From: Dendrophyllia cribrosa
Lineage: Eukaryota; Cnidaria; Anthozoa; Scleractinia; Dendrophylliidae
Assembly (NCBI GenBank): GCA_024195265.1
Contig: JAJLRJ010000010.1
Location: 3,940,135-4,004,134 of the forward strand
Direction of reading: 5' to 3'
DNA length: 64,000 nucleotides
Part shown: positions 45,201 through 58,100 of the stretch, in pieces
How positions within the stretch are numbered: position 1 is the stretch's first letter
Layout: each line of letters starts with the position of its first letter
Position numbers and translations under genes: made by a program
Notes under the pieces: model-generated
Seen by the model: the letters and a program-made list of their open reading frames with translations, nothing else
Database searches by the model: none
What the model was told of the DNA's origin: nothing

Positions 45201-48200
45201 TGATCGTGTTTATAGCGGAGCTCTCGCGTGCCGAAGGCCCGCTCACGTAATGCCAGTCAATTTGCCTGGTGCCCGGCACTTAATGAAAGCCCTGCCTGTG
45301 CTCACCGAAATTTTTAGCAGCTTTTAACGACAGACGAAAATTTTAGCGGACAAAAAAAAAAACATTCGAAAATTATGAGACATAAAAAAGGGAACGCATT
45401 ATTTCCGAAATTTCTAGGGCAACTTCATGGTTTTCGCATTATTTCCGAAAATTCTAGGCCAACTTCATGGTTTTCCGAAAAACCTGGAAAAGTCTAGGGA
45501 ATCGCTCAGTGATATTTTTCGAAATGTTTAGTCAACCTTCCATCCGAACAGATATTTTACCCAAACATTTCGTTGGGTGCCCTTGGAGATTGTACAAACT
45601 AAAATTGTAGCAAATGTTCACATGTCATTTGCGAGTTTTCCAACTCAAAGTTGACAAGAATAGATCTGAAACAAGTTCTATTTGTCACCAAGAGTTTGCC
45701 AACATGTTTGTCAACTGTCGATGTGACTCACATTCATACACAACAACTTGATTTTGCCAACACAAGTTTGCTCACTTTATTTTGTCGTGTGAATGGTGCC
45801 TTTTAGAACACCTGCAGCACAAAGTGGTGTAATGATAAAATCGAATTCTCGATTCCTGACATAGAAAAGAACATCTACAGTGTAACAACCACTTAGCCTG
45901 AGAAAACAGAAGACTTTTTGCAGTGGCGCCACTATGGTTCCCTCAGCGAAAAGACGTCTGAGAAACAAGCGCAAAAATACGTAACGCTACCCAGAACTAG
46001 GTAGCCCTTCTGATTGGTTGAGAGATTGTTTCAACCAATCAGAAGGACTGCCCTGATCTGGGTATCATTACATCATCAGTACGGTAGCAAATTAATAGTG
46101 GTGTAATGATAAAATCAAATTCTCGATTAATCGCGATTATGACCATTCAGTTCGATTCATGATTCTTTGCTAATCCACTTTTCGATTTTGGTTTGATTTT
46201 TGGCATACCTTTTCCAGGGTGCCCTCAATGAGTTATAATTATATTGTGAAATCAGAATTCAGAACTCTTTAAAATCTTCGTTTTTGATTGATGAGCAAAG
46301 GCGTTTGCAGATCGTGCGCCATTTTGTGTTGCCTGGTAAAATTCCTGCCCTTCTACCACACCTTGAGAATTTCCAAATAAGGCAAACCATGCGCAAGACG
46401 CACGTTGTCATGTTCTTAAACATGGCGACGAACGACCAAGCGATCATGAATCTTCCTGCATCTTTTAGATCAGCTGTGTGGAATGTTATGGCTTTCCAGC
46501 TAAAGACGGTACCACAGATAAGATATCTGCAAGAAACATTTTGCATAATCTGAATAATCGAAATATTCGAAATCGAAAGGCAATAATCAAAATCAAATTA
46601 AATCGCAAGGAATATGAATCGTTACACCCCTACCTGCAAATAATATTCACTCACACTATGCACTTAAAAAATATACCCATCATAATGAAGATTTTGTGTT
46701 TTTACATGATCACAACAGGTGTGGGATAGTTAGATAGTTAATCGCAAGGAATATGAATCGTTACACCCCTACCTGCAAATAATATTCACTCCCAGTATCA
46801 CTTAAAAAATATACCCATCGTAATGAAGATTTTGTGTTTTTACATGATCACAACAGGTGTGGGATAGTTATGGCCGTGTAATGTACTCCAGCATGTTACA
46901 TGAATATCCTATCACCAGCATCTCTTGGGCTCCTGATGGTAAGAAACTGTTACATTTACAATTGATTTTCAATTGACTACCATTAAAGGCCCAGAAATTC
47001 CAAATTTAAACAAGTTCCCAATTACATATTAAAAAAATCATGTATGTGTATCTTTAATTTAAAAGGTCTACACTATAGAATTTTACCTACAGACTTGGTG
47101 AGAAACACTTTGTTGGGCGAAGTGTCCAATCTAAGGACACAACATGTTGCAGACACTACCACTCAGTCCATCAACTCTCAATGCTTTGCACTGTTCCTGC
47201 TCCAGCCTTCTGATCACTGGCTCTCCTCGCATACTAACTAGCCTGATTTTCCAATGGCCCAAGGTTGCTCGCATTCATTTAATAAAGTTGTTGTTGTTTT
47301 TGTTGTTGTTGTTTACTCCCTCCTCTTCCTGTCTGATGTCCTTTGTTCGAGGGCTTGTTCTTGATGTCATCCGACCATTTAATATTTTAACCAATAAGGG
47401 TGCATTCAGTCCCATTCTTGAAATTCCTGACATAGAAAAAAAAAACATCTAACCACTTAGCCTGAGAAAACAGAGGACTTTTTGCAGTGGCGCAACTATG
47501 GTTCCCTCCGCAAAAAGACGTCTGAAAAACAAGCGCAAAAATACTGTACTGATTACGTAACGCTACCCAGAACTAGGTAGTCCTTCTGATTGGTTGAGAA
47601 ATTGTTTCAACTAATCAGAAAGACTACCCTGATCTGGGTAGCGTTACATCATCAGTATGGTATTTTTGCACTTGTTGCTGAGACGCCTTTTCGCGGAGGG
47701 AACCATAGTGGCGCCACCGCGAAAAGTCGTCTGTTTTCTCAGGCTAACAACCACTCTGATTGGTGGACATATTCAGCAGCCAGATGACATCAAGAGCAAG
47801 CCCTCAAGCAAAGGACATCAGACAGGGAGGAGGGAGTAGGTGCGAGCAACCTCAGACCCTGAGGGTGGACTCCCGTATAAAAATGACAGGGGTGCTCGTC
47901 GTACCTTTTACGGATCAAAATTTGCAGATCGGTACTGCTTAGGGAACTTAAATCTAAAATGACCACAGTTAGAATTATTGCGGTACCTTTTAGGGCATAA
48001 AGCCAAAAAAATATGACAGAATATGACATGTGTTGTCTTCGAAATGGTACCTCTTAGGGGTAAAAATTCATTTGAGCCACACCCATCAAACAAGATTCTG
48101 GTACCTTTTAGGGTGTCAAAAATTTCCAACCAGCACCCCCATCATTTTTATATGGGAGTCTCCCCTCCCCACCCCCCCACCCCCCAACCCCCCCCCCCCT

Positions 48201-51200
48201 CCCCCACAGCTCACCCACCACCACCCCCCTCCCCCCGAGTTTCAGACCGTCTGAGCATCAGGCTACTCAGATACTATCATACTATCAGATACTACTCATT
48301 CTATCAGCTTGTCCCGTCATGCATGAAACCACAAACATGCCTCCATGACAGGTAAAGCAGATGTTTTTTTTATTCAGAATCAGTGGCAAACTTGAGAAAA
48401 AAATACTACCGTTTTTTTATTCAGAATCAGTGGCAAACTTGAGAAAAAAATACTACCGGTATTTTTTTTTGTTATCCTCTCAGCCCTCTGCTCATGATCA
48501 GCCTTTTATTTCTTTTTATCTTTTGCAGGTGAGCTGTTTGCTGTTGGTTCTTTTAACACTCTGAGGCTCTGTGATAAAACTGGGGTGAGAAATTCTTCAT
48601 TGTATCAGTTGTAGATATTCTTTTCTGAATTTCTATTTTGAGGCAGGCATTTAGATCAAATTTGAAAACTGGTAGTCATGGAGAAGCAAAGACTTCATTC
48701 AGTATAATCTGGCCTTTTTCAAAATCAACAACAAAGCAACACAGCGCCTCCAAGACCAAAAATCAAATTGAAGAATCAGGATCCACATCAAACATCTAAC
48801 ACACAAACGCAAGCGTTGTGTTTGTAAATTGTAAAATTTGGCCTTAAAATAGTGCTCACTATCTTTGTCGGACATTTTGAAGCTCGTGTCGGTGAACAAG
48901 CGGCCATCTTGGTTAACCTTAGTAGCCAGGCTAAATCAAACATGCTCAAGAAATTTGCATGGTTACCAAGCTTGTTGTGGCTTGAACGAACAGCGGGCAA
49001 ACAAACGTAGCTGCCAATCATCATAAGTGTGGGTTTATGTTGCAGGTTAAAATTATTTTAGGTTATTTCAAACTAGGTTAATTTTTATTTTATTTTGTCT
49101 GACTTTATGCAAATGAATTTGTGACAAATGAAAATAAAAAATAACCTAGTTTGAAATAATTTTAACCCAAAATAATTTTTACCTACGACATTTATTTCAA
49201 TACAGGATGATTCGATGAATAGGAGCAAAGTTTAGCTCAAGTTTCAAAGAGCCAATTCTCGACTTACGTTATCATTTAAAAAACAAAACGTTTCTTTTTT
49301 TCTTCCAAAATTTGAGCTTCAAAACTCAGGGTGCGGCTAATCTGCGAGTGCGGCTTTCTTAAATATATGCCAGTGTTGCGTTATGTAAACACAGCATAAC
49401 TGACTGACTTGCTAACTTGCTGACTGGCTGACTGACTTGACTTTCTGACTGAAAGCTAATTCTTATTAATTTCTCTCTTGCAGTGGTCATATACCTTGGA
49501 GAAACCCAACACTGGCTCGATATTCAACATCGCTTGGTCCAGTGATGGCACTCAGCTTGCAGGGGCTTGTGGAAATGGCCAGGTCATCTTTGCTCACGTA
49601 ATAGAAAGACGACTTGAGTGGAAGAATTTTGAAGTTACTGTGACAGACCGAAAGAGTATTGTAGTGAGGGATGTGACCAATGATGTTAAAGAATCATTAG
49701 GTAGGTAATATTGTTCTCTACCACGGAAGTGGAGGTGCAGCAATGTAGTGGTTGGGGCATTGGACTTTAGTTCAAAGGTTGGTTGTTCTGGTCTCATCCG
49801 TCATGTTGTTTCCTCAGACAAGAAACTTTACTAGTACTCCACATTGTCTCTCTCGACTCAGGTGTATAAATGTACCGGCGACAAAATCCTGGGTGTAACC
49901 CTGCGATTGACTAGCATCCCATCCAGCAGGGAATAGCAATACTCCTAGTCACTTCATAGTATATAAACCAGGCCACCCTGTGATGGACTAGCATCCCATC
50001 CAGGGGGAGTAGTAATACTCCTAGTCACTTCATAGTATATAAACCAGGTCACCTAGCTTGTGATGGTCTAGCATCCCATCCAGGGTGTAGTAGCAACACT
50101 TTAAGTTGCTTCATGCTACAGAAACCGGGTTAAGCTGCAGCCGGCCGAGTGGGTCACCTGTGGCTCATTTGTGACTTAAGCTTAACCATTTTACATTAAA
50201 GGTGGTGGGTTGTGTCGTATTGGTAACCCCTGTTGAAGTGAACCTTGGTAGTGTATGCAGGCATTGCAATAGAGGCTTCATCAGCCATCAACAGGCCTGC
50301 AGCAGATGTGGAACACTGCCTTCCTGATCTTCATTCACTTAGCCAAGCTATGATGATGATGACAATAGAACTGAATGTGTTAAAAAATATTTTTTTCAGA
50401 TTTCCGGGACCGCATCATCAAGACTTCACTGGCCTTCAACCATCTTGTGGTAGCAACAACATCACAGTGTTATATTTACAGGTAGGCGGTTCTGCCAACA
50501 ACATTATTGACAATCATTATTTTGTGATATAGAAAATAATACTTGGATGTGCAGAGATATGACATTTATCTTTAAAGGAGCTACATGTATGTCATGGTGA
50601 TTTTGAGGTTTTCGGGTCAAAACCGTCCCAAATTAAAACTAAGTACCTTTGTCGTACACGAAATGCTTAAAGAACACTAACAGGAAGATATCAAGTGAAT
50701 TTTAGCAGAGAAAATAAACCATAATCGGAGTTTTAGCGAATATTCTATGACACAAGCGATAAACTTGAAAAAATTGGCCCAATTATTTCAAGATACAATC
50801 CATTTCCATCCTGGCCATCTGCAGCCCAAGACACTTATTTTTACTTTTAGAGCACTAGTAGAATAATTTTAAACAAAACTGGATTCTTAGTTTTGGAATT
50901 TTACTGATATAAACTAAAGATATATTTTGGCTTTTTAAAGTAACGCTAAAAATGGTGACATAGCCCCTTTAAATGTTCAACATGATATCTTACCTGTCAG
51001 GGAACAAGTAGCCATCATTTTTAATTATATACTGTAAATGAGTCCAATTAGGAAGTTGGACACAATTTTCCCAAAGATTTCCAAAGGTTTTCGAAAATTC
51101 TCTGTGAATACTGTACAAAGATTGTATAGTAAATCTTTCCGATCATTTTCCAAAATTTTACAATGATTACTGAGATATCCAAACATTTCCAAGGAAGATC

Positions 51201-52122
51201 CAAAGATGTTTAAGTTAAAGACCAACACCTTTATCTTATTTGCCATTCAATAAGGGTAAACATGGCCCAGGGGGACTCCCATATAAAAAATAATGATGGG
51301 GGTGCTTGTCGGAAATTATTCAAAAAACGCACTAAAAGGTACCAGAATCTTGTTTGATGGGTGTGGCTCAAAAGAATTTTTATCCCTAAGAGATACCAAT
51401 AATTATTCTCAAACAACACATGTCATATTCTGTCATATTTTTTTGGCTCATACCCTAAAAGGTACCGCGATAATTCTAATGGTAGTCATTTTAGATTTTA
51501 GTACCCTTAAAGTGGTACCAATCTACAAATTTTGACCCCTAAAAGGTACGATGAGCACCCCTGTCATTTTTTTATAGGAGTGCCCCCCCCCCCCTCCCCA
51601 GGAAACATGGCAGCTAATGTGAAGACACTTATATCTTCACTCTTCATGGTGAAGATAAAATCGTTATCTTCCATGTGTTGAGATGTGATTTCTCCACGGT
51701 GACAGAAATCCTTGCACTGAATTTTATATTATTAAATTAAGTTTGCTATTTCTTGTATCACAACTGTACTGATTTACTTACAACATAGAAAATAATTAAT
51801 GTCCTTCTACAGTGTAAGAAACTGGAATACACCAATGATATTTGATCTCAAGAACGGCAATATCACCGTCATCGTTCAAACTGAGAAGTGAGTTTTTCAC
51901 TTGATACATTTTAGTTAATACCTTTCATTGAACTATCAGGTCTCTAAAGTGCATTAATATTTTATTGATTTTATTTTGTAGGCATTTTCTTTTAGTTGAC
52001 GATGCAGGTCTTCAAGTTTACTCTTATGAGGTTTGTATTTTCAGCTGGTACCTTTATAACCTGGACCCCCTACATGATGTGCCTCTGACCATTGAATTCC
52101 CCACCCTAAATCTTACAAAGAA

Positions 52123-52157
<35 letters not shown>

Positions 52158-55100
52158 ACATCTACATTTGTTTCCCAATCATTTATCTTTGTCTCAGGGT
52201 TGCTTAACCTGTGTTTAATAGTACCAGGGTCTAAAAACAAAGCCAAGAGTGGGGACATTAAAATTTTTGGTTTAAGAGTGAGTCCAAATTTTCAACAAAA
52301 TTTCCTCTTCAAAGCTGTCCCTGGCAACGTCTGAGATTTACAAAGAGGTGCCCCTGGCTTCATATCTACACTTGTTCCAATAAAACTGTAACCACCAGAT
52401 CACTTTACCACAGGCACTACATTTCAAGCATTGTGCTCTTAAAATTTAAGTAGTAAATATTCTTCTAGCATTGAGAAGAATCCTAATGGCAGACATTTGT
52501 GATCATTTTTCCTTGTCTTAGGGCCGCTTAACATGTGTTCCAAAGTACCAAGGTCTAAGAACAGATATCTTGAATGAGCAGACATGTACACTTAGTAATG
52601 ACACACTGGCAATCAAGGACAGAAAGGACGAGAAAGGTACATTCCCTTCTACCTTCTCTACAGTAGAAGCAGAAATCAAATCAGGATGGAGCAAGCAGAG
52701 CTTGGAAACGAGTGCAAAGCATGAGCAGAATCCCCTGCTTTGCCCTATTATCTTAACTTAATTATCTTAACTTCTCAAGAACTTCTCAAGTTTTGTCTTG
52801 TAGGCATCTCTAGTTTCACTTTGCTATTGTCTTGAGTTTCACTTCTCAAGTCTCAAGTTTCACTCTGCAAGCGTCTTTTTATAAGTTCCATTTTGTGAGT
52901 GTCTCAGGTTACACTTTGCCAGTGTCTCAAGGTTCACAAATTGCGAGTGTCTCAAGTTTCACTTTGCAAGTGTCTCAAGGTTTCACTCTGCGAGTGTCTC
53001 AAGTTTCTCTTTGTGAGTGTCTCTCTCAAATTTCACTTTGCAAGTGTCACAAGTTTCGCTTTGCGAGTGTGTCAAGTTTCGCTTTGCGAGTGTCAAAACT
53101 TCAAACTTTAAACTTTCTTTATTTACTCATTTTTTACAACTATATTTTAAAAAAATACCTACACACATTTTGAACTAAGTACTAACAATTTAAATAGTTA
53201 ATACAATTTTGAGTCTCAAGTTTTGTGAGCGACTGGGGATGAGTCAGCACTCTGACAAGATCATTATGATATCTCATTTATTGATTACTGCACTAAAATG
53301 TATATAAAGACCAGTTTTGTTAATCAGTCACTTAAAACAACCATGTTGCTACATGAAGTGATCAACGCACTGTACACTCGCAAGCAGTCGACTCCATTGT
53401 TTGATGAAGACTGGATTGAATATTAGGGGGAAGTTACACCTGTAAGAGTTTTAAAGAAGGAATATAGTTTAAAGGAAAAACACCAGCAAATAGTTGGTAC
53501 CCACACAACTGGCACCTCCTGTTTGTGGCTGACCATTTAGACTGTGTTGATTTACTAATTATTAACTTCATATTCTAATTTTAAAAGTTCATTAAATCTT
53601 TAATATTAATTCTTAATTTCACTAAACTTCCTATTGCTCTTCTTCTCCACTCACACCCCCCAAAATATAGCAAAAAAAATGAAAAACACTATATAACACT
53701 CATCTACAAACCTATGATACCATTTTTCGATTAGTTTTCTTAAACGTTTGCGTGATAATTGCATAAAACCTATCTAAAAAAATGGCATTCAGGTTTACAG
53801 GGCTCAAAATAATTTTTTGGAAGGTGGCCGGTCATGTTGACCGGCCAAAGAAATTTTAGTAAAGTTACGCCTAACCCCGATGTTGTTCTTTTTATTCTTG
53901 AACTGCAAAGCTTAGTAGCCGAGCCTCTCAATCTGGGTCTCCTGGATGTTTAACATAGAATGGATGGAAAAGAAAAAAACGCAATTGCAAAGCCGTTAAT
54001 CAATTATCAGAATGGGTCATCTGTACATTCTAGTAATCTGTGGCTGCAAGCTACTTGCATAATTTTCTATTTGTGAATGTCTTAAAATGTCTTGGAACAT
54101 GACTGAGATATTCAGTTGATGATTTGACTGTTTATTTAAGATGGTACATGTATAAGAATGTACGTGACTGGTCAACATGACCGGCAATGGAAGGTTTTGT
54201 CCGGTCAAGTCGCCATTCTGACCGGACATTGTCCATTGACCAGCCATTATTTTGAGCCCTGGGTGTAACTCCCCCTTTAAGTGATCACATCGCAAGATGA
54301 ACATTTAACTAAGTTAACTATCACTTCACTTAAACATGATGAACAATGTACTGTATCCGTGCGACAGTGTTAACTTGCTAACAAAACACTCACTCACAGA
54401 TATTTAAAAATACTTACAGACGATATAAAGATAGATACTCAGACTTGAGATTGTTTTTATTTTGTTTTTCAGTGATTCATTTGTTTGAAACTCAGTCAGG
54501 AAAACCTGTAGGAAGCGGACAGCCAATACAACATTCAGTAAGCTGTTATGTACTCCGATCCACTAATAAAACTAGAGATAAAGTGGGTCGAGGATGGTGA
54601 TGTGATACTTCCGTTACGTTGGTTTGCTTACGTCGATATTTACGCTGCACCGGATATCCGGTGCCTACAGGCTGAACAAAACCGGGTATCTGTTGTGTTA
54701 AGCTGGCCGAGCAAAAAGCGGAAGTACTCAGTTGAGTGACACACAAAAAAACTTGCATTTTATGAAATGGCTACATTGACATATGTGGCAACGACCTACT
54801 TAATTGTGCTCTCTTTTATCCCACCTTAACTCTTTCACTCCCAGAATGAATAATGGTGCAGTTCTAACTTTTAAGTCTGCCAATGAAATCCTGTGGTGTG
54901 ACCATTCAAATAAAACCTCTTTGGCAGTACTTTTGCATGGTACCATTTGTTTTTCAATATGTTTTTAAAAAATTAAAAGAGTTAAGGACCACACTAAAAA
55001 TTATTTATTCTGGTTGTAGCTTGAAGTTATGGAAGTTGCCCTGAGTCAACGGGGACCAACAGGGGACAGACAGCTGGCCATTATTGACAAAAACAGAGAT

Positions 55101-58100
55101 CTGTATCTTACACCTGTCAAACATATTGGCCCAGCAGAAAAGCTTGTCAAACTTGGTTAGTTATTAATACTGTTATATTTTCGCATGCATTTTCGTGAAG
55201 GTGAAGCATTTGTTTTCTGATGTGGTGAAAATGAAATTTAGGCTAAGTTAGACGCAAGCCAATGTTGGTCAGCAGTTCTTCACAGCGGTCATGCACATGG
55301 GATTACATCGGGACTTTCAGGGATTTTATCCATGCATGTCACGTGTGTACGTGTCCTGGGGGGGGGGGAGGGGGGGTACTCTTGACAATTTAGGATAGGT
55401 GTGTGCTGCCAAGGTTCTCAAACCCTGACCCTATTTAAGGGTAGAAAATCAAGATTTGACACCCTTTTTAAGGCCCAAAACCAGGCGTGTAGTACAGTTT
55501 TAACAGGCCATATCGTTTTCGTTTTGTGCATTGGGGTGGATACTGCAATTTAGTGACCCTATCTAAGGAATATCTAAGGATCACAATACCAAAAATACCT
55601 ATTTAAGGATTTATTTTGGTTTGAACTTCTATCGTGCTGTGCTTTGGCCCCCATCCCTAATTTCCGACTTTTTGTTAGGTAAGTATTTGGTATGGGTAAG
55701 TATCTCCACTGAGATTATCAGTGTGAGGGTAGTTCCGCTCTCAGGGTTGCCATGTGTACCTGCGTGCCCTGCTTGTATCATGCATGGCTCCACCTCTCTA
55801 AGGCACCTTCCCCAAGCTCTTCTATTGGCGATGAGTTTAACACATACAGTGGAACCCCACCTTATGGGTCACCTCATTAATACGGTCACCTCGTTATTAC
55901 GGTCACTTTTTTTTTGTCCCGTCGAAACGCGCGCCCATACATTTTCTTATAATAAAACCCCGTTAATGTGGCCACCCCATTAATACGGCCAAATTTTCAT
56001 GGCCCGTTGGTGACCGTATTAAGGGGTTTCACTGTAGTTAAATTTTAAAGTTCGAAACACATCCATTCCTCTGCATTAACTGCCCATAACATTTGAAGGA
56101 AATCAAAAGATAAAACTTGGAGACACTGTTTTTTTAGACAAAGGTGTTGGTTACTTGGCGCGATGTTCATATCCTTCTTCAGATCATTTCCGACTGGAGC
56201 AGCACTCAATTTTATAAAAGACATTCTTTTTGTTTCCTCAAAACCACTCGCTATATTTTAAACACATTAATCGTTTTTCTTTAAATAAATACGTTTTTGT
56301 AATATTTAATCATTAAACTTTCAGAAAATGTATAGTTTGCTTGGGTTTTAATGAGGCGTAGAGCAATTTAGTGTTTGTATTTTCCCACTCTTGCAGTTGC
56401 CTACTTTATTTGTAAACACGCATGAGTTTTCAACAATAATTGCCAACAATAATCTTTGTTGGCAGTTAATGTTAATTAATGTTAATTGAATCCTTTTTTT
56501 TACAGGAACAATGATAACTACAATGGCGTGGAATGACAACACAAATATGTTGGCAGCATTCCAAGATGGTCGATTTATTGTGTGGTATTATCCAAGTGCA
56601 GTGTATGTCGACCAGGACATCCTGCCAAAAACACTTCTGGAAAAAGATTCCAGGTAGTTAATTGCTCTTAACCACCTGAACTTGGTATTACTGCCGAGTC
56701 CACTGCAGAATGCTGACCCAGTTCAGTTCAGGCACGATTCACTCTTGATTATAAAACAGAGCTGTCATTAAAGGGACTGTCCCGGCTGAAATATCATGTT
56801 TTTATAATAATTGTTATGGCCAGGAGCTTGCTTTAAGCTTACTTTTATTTTATTAACTTGAAATTGGAAGAAACCAATATTGCCAAAAATGATAGAAGCA
56901 AAGAAATATGAACTAAACATACAAAATTATGACTAGAAAAGTCAAAATTTCACAAAAAATGGCAAGTTTGATTTCTTGACCGCCTGTCAATAAATCAAAT
57001 TTTATGAACTGTAATCCACTTCAATCCTTGCAATCCTGCACTTTATTTCCAAACTACTGCTTTTGTTTTGCATATAGTGAATCTTTTTATCCAACTAAGT
57101 TGTATAATACTCTCAGTCGCTTTATGCTACAGAAACTGGTTTAAGGAGGCTCGAAAGGGTTTTCAGCTGCGTGCGCGCGCGACATGCACTCGTCATGCTT
57201 TGACGCATACGTCAGCTGATTTTCCTATCAAAAAGTAGCACGCGCAGCTCACCGGTAATAACAATACTGCGTAAAATCGCGCGAACCGGAAATAAATCGT
57301 GCATAAAATATTCCTCTTTATCTCAAAACTTTGCTCGGTGACCTATGTTGAAATTTTTCATGCAAGTAGCATTCAACTTTATCTAACATTTGAGACATTT
57401 TGGAAAAAAACTGTACAGTGGAATTTTTTGCTGCCGCAGGCAGTTTACTAATGGCGTTGGATGGAGAATTTTTCTGTCCGTGCCTCTGTCTCGGTTTTCC
57501 GAATATAAAAATGAATTGTTCGAGAACCAATCAAGATGTACTACGAAACCGTCGGGAGTCTCGAGAGAGCCTCGGCATCCAATCAAAACAAAGTAATGAC
57601 AAGCCGACTCGAGGCAGCGCATAGATGCACGACTAAGCTGTTTCGGTTTCGACGCCATATTGGACTGGTTTTCAAGCTGTTTTGCTATCCATTCGACTTG
57701 GTAATGTCTAAAAGTACGCTGGAAATCAGTTGAACATGGACAAAGGTTCTTCTCAGGGCCAACGTAGTTGCTGGATCTCTGTTGAACAAGATGCTGTGGG
57801 AGCGTATACATGTACTTGGGCGTCGTTGTATTAGGCATATTGGAAAATAAGCTTTCATGTCTTGGGAATCTGCATGCACGTTAGTTCACGATTTGATAAT
57901 AGGGAGTATTGGAATAGTGTGAGCACGCTAACAAAGAAGCGCGTTAACCTTCAAAAACAAGAAGACACAAGCGTGCGAGATCGCACAAATAGCTGTGTCA
58001 GAATCTTTCAGTTTATTTTGTCTGGTCCGGAACCGGGGGTCGAAACAACTTTTCAAATTGACAGTTTTGCTAGAAGTATTCCTACCATTATTATAATAAA

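Noticed and set aside
52570..52761. Separate small gene [11 protein letters not shown]...
   Set aside because: Its first part is IFT80 exon 15 in the true frame; the rest is read-through into the intron after a good donor.
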